Shown piece by piece: positions 21,301 to 30,578 of a stretch of DNA of 64,000 bases. The DNA comes from Pelomyxa schiedti (lineage: Eukaryota > Evosea > Pelobiontida > Pelomyxidae), in NCBI GenBank assembly GCA_020536535.1, contig JAHLWZ010000794.1:1-64000 (forward strand), written 5' to 3'. The position numbers and the translations under genes are program-made. Each line of letters opens with the position of its first letter. Positions within the stretch are counted from its first letter, which is position 1. A model generated the notes under the pieces. The model did no database searches. It was not told the origin of the DNA and saw only the letters and a list, made by a program, of their open reading frames with translations.

Positions 21301-24132
21301 TTACGTTGTGAAAGTACCTACACATGTTAATTTTTTTTTGCCTTCTGTGCCATTAATGGACACGTACATCTGCCACGCGACAAGAAGGAAGTACAGATGT
21401 AACAAGCTGAACGTTGGGGGGTAGCTGCAAAGGCAACCAATGAAGCTCATGAGAGTTATCTCTGTATATAAAAGGTTAAGTTCTGCAAGAAAGGAGCAGG
21501 CACACTTTTCATCAAGTTGGTTTAGAGCATCAATTACAAGAAGCATTCCACCTTTCGTCGATGCGCCCAGCAAAATCGAGGGAAGAAGAGCCGACAACCC
21601 TTGGTAGTTATTTAGCTTTGGTTTTGATTGGAAGTCTACCTTCAGTGTCATTTGGTAATTCAACACTGGGAAGATTGAAATTGTCAATGATTTCCGTTAT
21701 AAGACGACACAGCATTCTTCCTGTGAAGGTGTCAAAGGAACCCTATTGAATGTACTTGCCTAAATCAGTACTCAAGCTGCTGCACCCAATGTAGTGTGAT
21801 AGGACAAATGTTTCTGGGTTCTCTTTTTCGAATCGAGAAACATAGTTACATAGAAGGGCACTTTTTCCACTTCCAGAGCTCCCAATGACAACAATTGGAG
21901 TGGGGTGTGAATTCTATTCCTGGTGAAAATAACGTTCACCCACATAGAGGAGATACCTGAGCCTGAGTGGCAATGAAGCAGTTAAGTTGGAAAAGGTAAT
22001 GTGCACCACCAACGTAAACTCTGGCTCTTGACAAAGCAAATGCATTATGTACTTGCCGTTCTCTTTCCAGAGGAGAAGGTGAAGAGTCTTCGGGAAAGTC
22101 CCTGTGATCAGGTAAGACATTGGGTAAATACAGGGAGTAAACATGTCAAGAAGATTCATGACTTGCTCACATAAAATACATTCCAAATTGTAAGGTTCAT
22201 TGTAGTTATGAATATTTGTAGGTAATTGTTGTTGAATTGTATCCTTGTGGCAGTGATTACAGCGTGAAGGGGACAAGGGGGTTACCTTCAATTTTCTCAC
22301 TTTTGATAATACAGCAGGGCTGGTTTCCTCATAATCTGGACCTCTTCCTTTTGCATAGGCTGGATTTCGGAAGAAAAAGTGGGTGTGGTCAATATTGACA
22401 GCTCTGCCTCCTGATTTATTCAAAACTACAAGTCTTAGTCCCAGATAAAAAAGGGCAACCCCTCACTAGCATGGCGTATCTCGAGTTCAGTGATACTCCT
22501 GTCAGTGAAATTCATCACCCAAGGGAATTGAGCACTGGCATGTGCAAATGTTTTTGTCAATAAAGGGTCTGTAATGAATGGAAGGTTTAACTTGGCACGT
22601 TAGGCGAGGTGAACTGCCTTGGGAATTTTCAGGGTGACACCAACCATACCTCTCCCCCAAAATGCAGAAAAACCAGGGCCTGCAACGATCAACTGTAGGT
22701 TTAACATCGGAAAGTAATTTGTGAGACCAATTTCTACCCAAGGAAAAAGACCTTCATTAAGGCAAATGGAAAGGGTGTTTCCTGAAAGTGATTGCTCTGT
22801 CGTGATTCCCCAACGAAGATCAACCTGTTGGAAGTGAGCGACCTTACAGTCCTAAAATCATACTTCGCAAATAGTAACGCCTCTCTTGGCACAAGCCTTC
22901 CTAATTGTTGGCATTACTCTTTTGATGATGATTTCCCTCTCAGTAGCCATATCCTTGAAAGTGCTGCTGATAAACACTCTTACACAGCGGTCTCCAACAG
23001 AGGATTGCCTGGATGAGCATTTCTTCCTTTCCACTGTGTGCGAGTCATTCAGTCCATTGAGTGGAACTGGAGGAGTGGCGTATTCGAGAATTGCTGCCCT
23101 TTCAAAGGCTGACAGAAGAGCTTCATCACTGTCATGCTCGTGTTCATTTTCAACACTGTGCTTTTTGAGGCATGAGACTCTTATGTGAGAATATTCATTC
23201 TGTTTACCACGACACGAACGCGGGATGAAGAAAGTGAAGTCAACAAAGATTGTTGTTGCTGAAAATAAGCCTCTCTCTCCGTGTCGGCACCAGAACCACT
23301 AATCTCTTTTTGAATGGAAAAATCAGACACAGAGGAAAGGGATAAGTGGGAAAACCAGTGGTAACTTCGTGAAGAAGAGCTCCGGTTCTTTCCTCTTCAT
23401 CCACAGAATTTTCTTTTCTTTTTCCTTGGTTGTTTGCTACAGCCACATAATGCCCAAACAGAGATACACCTTTTCCTTCACTTTTTAAGCCCTGCACATT
23501 TTGTGCTTGTAATGGTTCTGCCACTTCAGCAAATATATCAGGCTCTGAAATTGATGGCACTGGATCAGGCACAGGAACTTCCACACAAGAATTCTGCAGT
23601 TCCTCTGAAGGCGGAATGACAGGTGTATCCTCTGGTGACTGCACAAAGTCAACAGCTGCTGAAAACATCTTCCTTGCAGCACCACTGAGAACACCACCCA
23701 ATCCCTTTTTCCTTGGCACGAAATCCAACATGTCCCTGTGACTCAAAGAACAAGCTTCCACATTTTGTGCACAAATGAAATCCAGCGGTTCCCTGTGTGG
23801 CAATGACGCAAGCCTCTCTTGCCCCCTCGATCGCTATTAATAGTGGTGAGAATAATGAGTGGCAATTTTATGCGGTGTTTAAGCAAAACAACTCACCGTG
23901 CTGTCAATTGTCAGGGGGTCGTTGAATGTAAGTTCGAAGGCTTCCTGCTGAATCCGTCAGTCAAAAAAAGGAAGGAAACAAAAAAAGGTAGAGGGGTGCC
24001 GTTGCCATTCAACCGCCACCAGAATGTTTCTTTTAGCAGATCTGATGAGATGTTTGGAAGGGTCTCAATCTACCTGGCGGGATTAAAAAACACCAGACCG
24101 CCGATCCTGAGCGACGATAACGAAAATGACAT
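18309..24132 (-). CDS. DUF4062 - P-loop NTPase - TPR protein (nephrocystin-3-like STAND architecture)
   Basis: Large signalling-type ATPase. ATG at 24130-24132 starts a short exon (MSFSLSSLRIGG); the next exons carry QEAFELTFNDPLTIDST and then an E/P/S-rich region to about 23400. A DUF4062 domain follows: VFISSTFKDMATEREIIIKR at about 22950, VDLRWGITTEQS across an intron near 22830-22860, and ILGERYGW near 22655. The NTPase has a Walker A, PIVVIGSSGSGKSALL (about 21850-21895), and a Walker B, GGMLLVIDALNQLDE (about 21505-21550). The rest, to the stop at 18309, is kinesin-light-chain-like tetratricopeptide repeats, for example AAEKMFREALETTEKKFGPT, HPNICQTLLKLANLFQRQGR and HPDIALTLNDMAVLCYRN. 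Dictyostelium has a TPR protein of similar order, and animal NPHP3 is similar from the NTPase on. Ligand and output are unknown. Introns are many; middle joins are approximate. Confidence 0.8.
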
Positions 24133-24165
24133 CGTTCCGGTCTGTTGATTATTTTATTCAGCCAC

Positions 24166-25376
24166 ATGGCTGATACAATAATCAAGTTTGGGGGTCAAAC
24201 CAACTCTACCCAAAAAACACAAGAAAATTCTGGATCTAGTCCAGATGGTGTCAAAATCGTGTCGAACCAGGGGGAGAAGGTAGTGCAGAGCTGTGAGCAG
24301 TGTTTCCCTTGGTTCCCAGTGAAAAAGGAGGCACTGGGACTGAGGAAACCCAAAAAGTGGCGGTAACCGGATGGGTGCCGGAAAAAAAAAGTACAATTTT
24401 CTGGCACCCAGACCAGATTGTATCATTCTCCTAAATTGATTACAAAAAACCTGTTTGATTGAGGGCAAACTGTTGTGGATGTGGTAGTGCATAAGAAGTT
24501 GTGGTATGATGGTTTCGAGGTCTAACACACATCCACAGTCACCATTGTCCCAAAAAAAGACATTGGTTTCACATTTCGACACCTTTGACACCCCAAATCC
24601 TCCTCCACCAACGTTTTCTTCTGAAAATTGGAATTTCACAAGGGGTAATCTCTTCTCTGGTGAAGCAAGACCATACATTTTATGCATCAACTCAGAAAGA
24701 GAAGATTGTGCACAAATTAACTGAAGGTGTACTCAGGGCAGCTGCTGTTTATGACCAGCTGAAAGCAGTTGAAAAAAAGTTGTTGTTTTGTCATTGAAGA
24801 ACAGAGTTTATTTTCTGAGTTGTTGCATAAAATGTATGGTCTTGCTTTACCAGAGAAGAGATTACCCCTTGTGGAATTCCAAAACACAGTTCCTCTTGCT
24901 GTGTTGGTACCAATAGCTCCAGCACCTCTAAGAGATGACATACAACTCCTACAAACATGTGGTGTTCAAGAAGGACCTCAAACTCCACCTTCCATGACAA
25001 CCACAACAACCTCAGTGCTAAAACCACCAAAAAAGGGTAGGTACCACAGTTTTTTTTTTTTGTTTTAACTGCTTATAGCATATCTGGGGATTTCTCATTT
25101 CCTTTTTGAATTGCTGCAATGCATCTCACTGACACAGACTTACAGATTGCAGGAAAGTCATCTGCAAATGCATGAAGAAAAGCCATTTCTGACTGGGCTG
25201 CAAAAACTGGAAACATGGAAACAACAAAAACAGCTGTGGCTTCTCTCAAAGAAAAGCAAGCACAAGCTGTTCCTCAGCAACAGCCACGCAAACACAGACC
25301 TTCAGCTTCACAAGTGGCACCCATTCCCAAGGAGACTGCCACAGCACCTCAGCCAAAACGACCCCGAAAGCGTTAA
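24166..25376 (+). CDS. hypothetical basic-tailed protein, family not recognised
   Basis: I do not recognise this protein. ATG at 24166-24168 begins MADTIIKFGGQTNSTQKTQE. Clearly coding-like exons further on read KIVHKLTEGVLRAAAVYDQL (about 24702-24762) and ELLHKMYGLALPEKRLPLVE (about 24818-24877), then a P/T-rich segment (SMTTTTTSVLKPPKKG). The final exon (about 25140-25376) is Q/K-rich and ends in a basic cluster PKRPRKR before TAA, suggesting nuclear localisation. A 67-base inverted repeat (24630-24696 / 24814-24880) lies inside it, so the HKMYGLA...PEKRLPLV block is also present on the opposite strand near 24630-24690. It is not clear which strand of 24154-24690 is coding. Confidence in a gene is moderate, in its limits low. 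Confidence 0.4.
24630..24880. repeat. 67-base inverted repeat carrying a duplicated coding block
   Basis: Arms 24630-24696 and 24814-24880 are reverse complements with 3 mismatches in 67 bases, separated by 117 bases. Each arm can encode the block HKMYGLA(L/S)PEKRLPLV, one on each strand. It therefore looks like a small inverted duplication of an exon piece and not a transposon end. Confidence 0.85.
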
Positions 25377-25585
25377 AACCTTGGCTCCGACCACATGTTA
25401 GTAACAGATTTCGCAGAATGGTACAATCTACAGCGTTGTGTCAAAAAATCGAAATTGTCGCATCGTTGTGTCAAAAACCAAGAAATTGGAGTTATTTGAC
25501 CCCCAAAGTTTGCTTACAGCATTGCCCTGCGTGCCACGTCTTTAAACACATCGGATGGATCTTGCATCGATATTGGTTTTTTTTG

Positions 25586-26611
25586 ATGGGTGAGATGGCG
25601 CAAACAGCAGCAACGACAACTACAGGGCCACTGACGAAGATTACTGGGTGCTACATAGCCAGTCTTTTGATCCTCTGAATGGGCTCAGTTCGTGGAGGAG
25701 CACATTGAAGGAGGCTGCTTCAGAGGGGGCCGTTTCTGCATTGATGAACATCCCCGTGAGACAGATAGAAGGGCTCATGCAGAACATGATGAACCACGGT
25801 CGGCCTAGCAGGCAACAAAGATCAACACTCAACAGGGTGCCGCCCCGCGGGGCTCACACCAAACACAACCCCGTTACAAGGACAGCAGGGCGGCCCATTG
25901 TCATCACCACACCCCCACCACCACCTTGCACTTACACGCAAGTGGTACAGTGGCAGGGAGCTTCTGCTGCTGCGCCCCAGGCCCAATCACAGTTGCTGCA
26001 ACAACTCAATCATCTGGTACAACTACACATCTAAAGTTACATCTGGAGAACTGTGAACCTTTCTTAGCATCACCTACAGGTACCAAAAGTGTTTTACTTA
26101 TCTCATACAAAAAAAAGGTGCCAAAATGATAACTTTAGGACTTTCCCCCAAGAATTTTAAAGTTGTTTGTACCTTTTTCTTCTGTTGTGACTTATTCCTC
26201 ACAGTGCCACTGCAGAGACGAGCCGCCAAAATATATTACATGAAATTCAGCAACAGTTTTCTTTGAGTGCTAATACTGATCTGAATAGAATAACAAAAGC
26301 TGCCTTATGTTTAGATCCTCATACGAAAGACCTAGTTTTCTGCTATGAGGAATTGAAACAGGTTGAAATTTGTTCTCCATTGCTTATTGAACCTTTTTAG
26401 AATTGTTACAAGGCCTTAGAGCAGACTTTGAATCTTAAGTCCGCCGATGTTGCGACCATGATCCCGGAAGCAGAAAAAGCACCACACCTTCCTGATGCCT
26501 CCCTCAACTTTGTGGATCAAATGAAACGGGTACTGTCTCCTTTTTCTTTAAATCTGATAATTTTTGCAGGTGCTCAAAAACCTGGACAAAGGGTGGCAGT
26601 GGAACAAATAA
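25586..26611 (+). CDS. hypothetical helical, Q-rich protein, family not recognised
   Basis: I do not recognise this protein. Coding exons read YWVLHSQSFDPLNGLSSWRS, SALMNIPVRQIEGLMQNMMN (about 25730-25795), a P/T/Q-rich segment near 25910-26030, then NILHEIQQQFSLSANTDLNR, LDPHTKDLVFCYEELKQ (26220-26360), and CYKALEQTLNLKSADVATMI. The last exon gives VLKNLDKGWQWNK and TAA at 26609-26611. Introns of about 40-140 bases with GT...AG fit the frame. The start is unsure: the ATG codons at 25586 and 25595 are in a different frame from the main exon, so a first exon may lie upstream. The helical, Gln-rich composition is reminiscent of transcription co-regulator subunits, but that is only a guess. Confidence 0.45.
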
Positions 26612-26614
26612 CTT

Positions 26615-26683
26615 TGTGTCTTCAGCGGAGGTTTTCAACTGTGGCAAAAGTTGCCTGAGTTGAAAACCTCCACTGAAGACACA
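26615..26683 (+). repeat. long near-perfect hairpin just after a stop codon
   Basis: Left arm 26615-26647 and right arm 26651-26683 pair over 33 positions with 3 mismatches around a 3-base loop. It begins 4 bases after the TAA at 26609-26611. It may be a 3'-UTR structure, a foldback repeat, or a small-RNA precursor; the sequence alone does not decide. Confidence 0.85.
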
Positions 26684-26706
26684 CAGTCATTGTATAAAGC
26701 TAGAAC

Positions 26707-26730
26707 CTTGTGTCAAGGCTTTGACACAAG
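26707..26730 (+). repeat. 10-bp perfect hairpin
   Basis: CTTGTGTCAA at 26707-26716 is the exact reverse complement of 26721-26730, with a 4-base loop. It lies 24 bases after the longer hairpin. Confidence 0.8.
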
Positions 26731-26807
26731 AAATCTTAGTTATGTCAGCAACTAACTACTTGTACTGTGAACGACAGGGTAAAAGGAGAAAAAAATGGTT
26801 TCCAAGT

Positions 26808-26880
26808 TGAAACGAATATCGAACTTTAAATAAGGTTTTTTTTTTCGAATAGGATTTTTGGCTATTCGATATTCCGCTTT
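26808..26880. repeat. CGAATA/TATTCG-rich segment, copy 1
   Basis: Contains CGAATATCGAAC near its left end, a T run, TCGAATAGG, and CTATTCGATATTCCG near its right end, so that the two ends are imperfect reverse complements. The same words recur at about 48100-48195 and 48445-48520. Confidence 0.55.
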
Positions 26881-27693
26881 GGTGGGTAGTTCTACGCAGA
26901 ACAATTGGTTCGAGGGCCAAGAGTGTGTACCAACAGGTGCGACAAGAAGTCACTTGTGTTCTGTACAAAACTGCTTAAGTAAAAGAAAGAAAAAGTGAAC
27001 AAGCAAACCTGATCTATTCTAATGAACACCTCTCAAGTGAGCATAGAAAACCAAGTCGCGCATATGTATTCATTCGTAACACTAAAAACCAGTTAGGATG
27101 AAAGATTAAACACACAACTACCTTGGGCGAAAAGGTCAAGATGCAACTGTACTAAGAAGATTATAAATGCCATGATGCCACGCGCCGCGCCGGCTGAATG
27201 AGAAAAAAAAAAAAAAAAAAACATAAAAAACAAAAAGGCAAACAGTGGGGCACGGGATCGGCTACAGCAGCCAGGCCTATAGGTCAAGCGCGGAAGTCAG
27301 TGACCGAGCCAAGGGGATACATCAAGTGTTCCCCTTGTTATATAGCTCGCGTTGAGCAGCTCAGCCCCAGCAGCCAGGCACATTGACCAGGCGGAAGTCA
27401 GTAGCCGGGGCCCCACACTCAGTAAAAAACGAATAAAATGAAAAGCGAAAAAAAAAAAATGTGCCTGAATATTCCCATCCGCGTAGTTGTTTCGAGGGAC
27501 CTTGGTGTTGTGGAAGTAAACATAGAAAACCACCCCAAACCTTCAAAAAGAGAGAGAAATGAAGGGGAAAAAAAAAAGCATGAAACACTGTCTGAGTGCG
27601 GTGTGATGAAAAGGCAACTGCAGCTCCATGGTCCAGGTTTTCGCATAAGTACAAGGCACCGGGGCTAAGAAAAAAAACCTACAGGAGACAGCG

Positions 27694-28842
27694 ATGCTGC
27701 GAGCGAGTAGGAGGGAACTGCGACCTCTGACTTGGCAATTCTTTTCCATCCTCAACGAGCCCTGCTACTACAGGGCTGTAGGGACCAGGACCAGGAACAA
27801 AATACTCAAGAGCACCCACATCACCACACTAATTATTAAAAAGGAGTTCCCAAGGCAGGCAACAGAAGCACAGGTTCGCTTTTGGCAGCAGCAGAGCCTC
27901 AGCTCCGATTACCACAAGGTGGGTGAGGGTATGTTCGCAGCCATGCAGAGGAACACGGAGGTGCCAGAGGGCATCCCTCGTGACAGGGTGTGGGTGGCAT
28001 GGTGCAGGTCTGACGAGCTGCACAAGAGGTGTTCCTTCAAAGCCATTCTCAAGCAACTTGGCCGCTCCACAGGCTCAGGAAAAATGGTGTGTCTGTGTAT
28101 GGTGGTCATGATTTCAAAAATTATCCATAGTCTCTCTTCTCCCCTGTAAGGAAATAACTGCATTGACAGAAGAAAACTTCAGTGACAAAAGAAGAGCAAG
28201 AGAAAGAACGCAACTTTGAAAGAGTACACCCAGACCCGTCCTTAATGTGGGAACTGAGCAGCACCCCCATCATTCTCGAGGGTGACCTCATTCCCCCACC
28301 AAAGGTACTAGATCACCAAACTACTACTATTATTACGTTGACATCACCACTCCATCTCTCATCAGCTCCCAATCTTGTCTGATTTTGAGAACATGGGCCT
28401 GTCCCGTGATTTGTCAAAGATCAAGGACACGGTTTGTTTTGTTTATCCCTTCAGTTCCTGTCACTCAGTTCCATTCCACCCACAGGAGGATTCTGAGGAA
28501 GAAGATACCGTTGCAACGAAGCAAAAGCCTGATGCAAAACCACCACATGATGTAGTCCACTTCCACTCAGCCTGGAAACTGGTGTGTACTCCCTGCTGCT
28601 GTCTCTTTGTAATACTTTCAACAGATTTTGAGGCTATTGTCTCCGGTTTCTTTGAGAGAATGAGGGGTGTGTGCAAGGGACTCCTGGAGCTTGTTAAGTC
28701 TCTGGAAAGAGCGTTCTGGGGTAAGCTGCAACACGATTTCTGCAACCCCAGGGACCGCCAATACTACATGAAGGTGAAGAACCAACTCCGTGCCGTTCGG
28801 GCTGCAAAAATGACAATAAACTGCTCACCTGCCTCAAGATAG
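27694..28842 (+). CDS. hypothetical multi-exon protein, family not recognised
   Basis: I do not recognise this protein. ATG at 27694 opens MLRASRRELRPLTWQFFSIL, and a first exon of about 400 bases includes VPEGIPRDRVWVAWCRSDEL and LGRSTGSGKM. After a short intron the exons read EITALTEENFSDKRRAREKE, ELSSTPIILEGDLIPPPK, LPILSDFENMGLSRDLSKIK, an acidic piece EDSEEEDTVATKQK, HDVVHFHSAWKL, and a helical exon with SGFFERMRGVCKGLLELVKS and FCNPRDRQYYMKVKNQLRAV, ending at the stop at 28842. The uniform exon quality and good splice sites support a real gene. It may extend further, since 28950-29090 also reads well (ISTVKGVVRANTRPDTQLIV). Confidence 0.5.
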
Positions 28843-29655
28843 TGCGCGAACTCGAGGTATATGGAGGATTCATTGCCAAGTGACTTGATATACACTGCAC
28901 CACTGGTCAAAAACCCACGCGCGCGACACTTTGGCCAGCCATCATCAGCACCGTGAAAGGGGTCGTGAGGGCCAACACCCGCCCAGACACACAGCTCATC
29001 GTGCACCACTGCCCCCAGGAAATGGTCGGCAACGTCATCGACGCCGTGATGTCGGGCCGGGGAGCCCAGCAACATCAGCCTGCTCATCATCATCAGTGAC
29101 AACCAAATCACATTCCCCCCTGGACTCGGGCGGGAGAGGGTGGAAGCCAGGGGGGAATGTGATTTGGTTGTCGCCGATGATGATGAGCAGGCTGATGTTG
29201 CTGGGCTCCCCGGCCCGACATCACGGTGTCGATGATGTTGCCGACCACGACAGATCGTGCTGCTTCATGACCGACTCCCTCACAGTCAACAAAAACACAC
29301 CACCACAGGCTCCCACCCACGCCCGCGCCCTGGCCCCTGCCCCCACTATCAACAACGGCCTGAGGGTCACGGGGAAGAGGTTGGCGCCGGGGACACCCCC
29401 TCGTGTGCTCTTGCCCCCACCAACCACATCCACAAACGGTGCCCCTGTTGAAAACAATCGCCGCCGTAGACTGTCGTGATGTCCCGTTCACTCTGCACAA
29501 CATGGGAAAAAAAAAAAGAAAATTTGTTGTTGTTCTGGTTTCTTGGTTCGTTTCCTCTGAGAACTGAGCCCCTGCGTATTACGTCGGGGTATCGGTTGCT
29601 GTTGGAGTGGCGTGGCAAGTCATGACATTCTGTTTTTGATAATTGCATTTCGCAT
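28843..29655 (+). other. GC-rich coding-like region split by a large palindrome
   Basis: Between 28950 and 29098 the plus strand reads VKGVVRANTRPDTQLIVHHC and then VGNVIDAVMSGRGAQQ, which looks like protein. From 29265 to 29479 a T/P/A-rich open frame (APAPTINNGLRVTGKRL ... NNRRRRLS) runs to a stop. The inverted repeat at 29024-29246 interrupts both, so I cannot build one gene. It may be the 3' part of the preceding gene or a rearranged copy. After 29480 no gene is seen until 29660. Confidence 0.35.
29024..29246. repeat. 100-base inverted repeat (96% identical arms, 23-base spacer)
   Basis: Arms 29024-29123 and 29147-29246 are reverse complements with 4 differences in 100 bases. Both arms lie in coding-like, GC-rich sequence. 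As RNA it would form a very stable hairpin. It could be a real inverted duplication or an assembly foldback artefact. Confidence 0.9.
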
Positions 29656-29659
29656 TGAA

Positions 29660-29790
29660 TTGCAGAGTGGGCCGTTATGAGTATAGCACCGACGAGTGTT
29701 TGGGCTGTGGGTCATTTGCATGTGGTTTACTCCAGGTACAAGGGATATGGAAACGGCCTGTAGCCATCAAAGGTACTATAAATGTTCTAC
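29660..29790 (+). pseudogene. protein-kinase N-lobe-like exon fragment
   Basis: The plus strand reads VGRYEYSTDECLGCGSFACG and, shortly after, KRPVAIK. This matches the kinase glycine loop (LGxGSFAxV) followed by the VAIK lysine, with spacing close to normal. No catalytic HRD or DFG motif could be found downstream before 30500. It is either a relic or one exon of a gene whose remaining exons I cannot join. Confidence 0.35.
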
Positions 29791-30199
29791 CTATGTATGT
29801 ATTATGTCGCTTTTGTTTTTGAAGGTCATAATTCAGTTGGTGCTTCCCTGTCCCACCATTAATGGGTCTCTCATGCGATCTTGTTACGCAGTGCACAACC
29901 ATTTTATAAGGAAAGGTAAAAAACCCCTACTAGTGATAAGAAACACTTACTCACGTGTAACCAACTCCGTTGCAGTGTAGATCCTTCTGCTTCCTCACGC
30001 TGTCTCTCCACCTGACGGAATATATCCCCGACCATGGTTGGGCTGTCTTCTCAGCTGGACAGTGGAAGAGAGCAGAAATCAAATCCAACAAGTGCTGCAA
30101 AGACAGCAATTGGGAGCAATGGAGAGGTTACTGATGTGGTTAGTGGGAAAAACATCGCTTGCACCCGCACAGCAATGTTTGCTTGAGAAACCTGGTGAT

Positions 30200-30435
30200 G
30201 TGGCCACTCTGGTCTCGCAGAGCAAAGTCTCCCGCTCTGTGAACCCGGGGCAGATTCGCTCCGATGTCACTGGCCATTACACATGGGCACAGATGCATTG
30301 CCGATTTGCTGCTGTGCCATGGTGTTTCCCCTCCCGAATCCGCACCAGAATGGAAACACAAGCTGTCCCCGTGGTGGTTCAAGGTTCGCATCCTCATCAA
30401 ACACACACCACTCAGGATCAACAAACAACATCATG
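30200..30435 (+). pseudogene. ankyrin-repeat-like fragment
   Basis: A frame on the plus strand reads PMSLAITHGHRCIADLLLCH (30258-30318), which fits the ankyrin consensus TPLxLAxxxGHxxIVxLLL. Flanking frames are broken by stops and no second repeat is certain. It may belong to the same locus as the kinase-like exon at 29660. It is listed as a fragment. Confidence 0.35.
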
Positions 30436-30578
30436 ATCACAACCAGGCCTGGTTGCTCAAAACCAATTGAATTACCCTACAATCACAACAATATCTTTTA
30501 CGTTTAATTGTTCAAACACCACGCGTGGCTGCTGCGACACGAGATCTCAACAATAAGACCCATCTGCGTACAATCCAC

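Larger units (their letters stand above)
26612..27693. other. gene-poor, hairpin- and repeat-rich intergenic region
   Basis: About 1.1 kb with no recognisable gene. It contains two hairpins (26615-26683 and 26707-26730), a CGAATA/TATTCG-rich segment (about 26808-26880), several A runs (27198-27217, 27448-27460), and an imperfect direct repeat of about 45 bases (27265-27311 and 27368-27411). Reading frames here are low complexity (poly-F or poly-K from the A/T runs) and are not convincing. Confidence 0.6.

Noticed and set aside
27093-27646. Several minus-strand frames rich in Phe
   Set aside because: They are translations of A runs (poly-T on the minus strand) and have no other support.
28931-29479. 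One continuous 182-codon protein through the palindrome
   Set aside because: The frame is open mainly because both arms and the spacer lack stops; it reads the two arms in different frames and gives unrelated low-complexity sequence.
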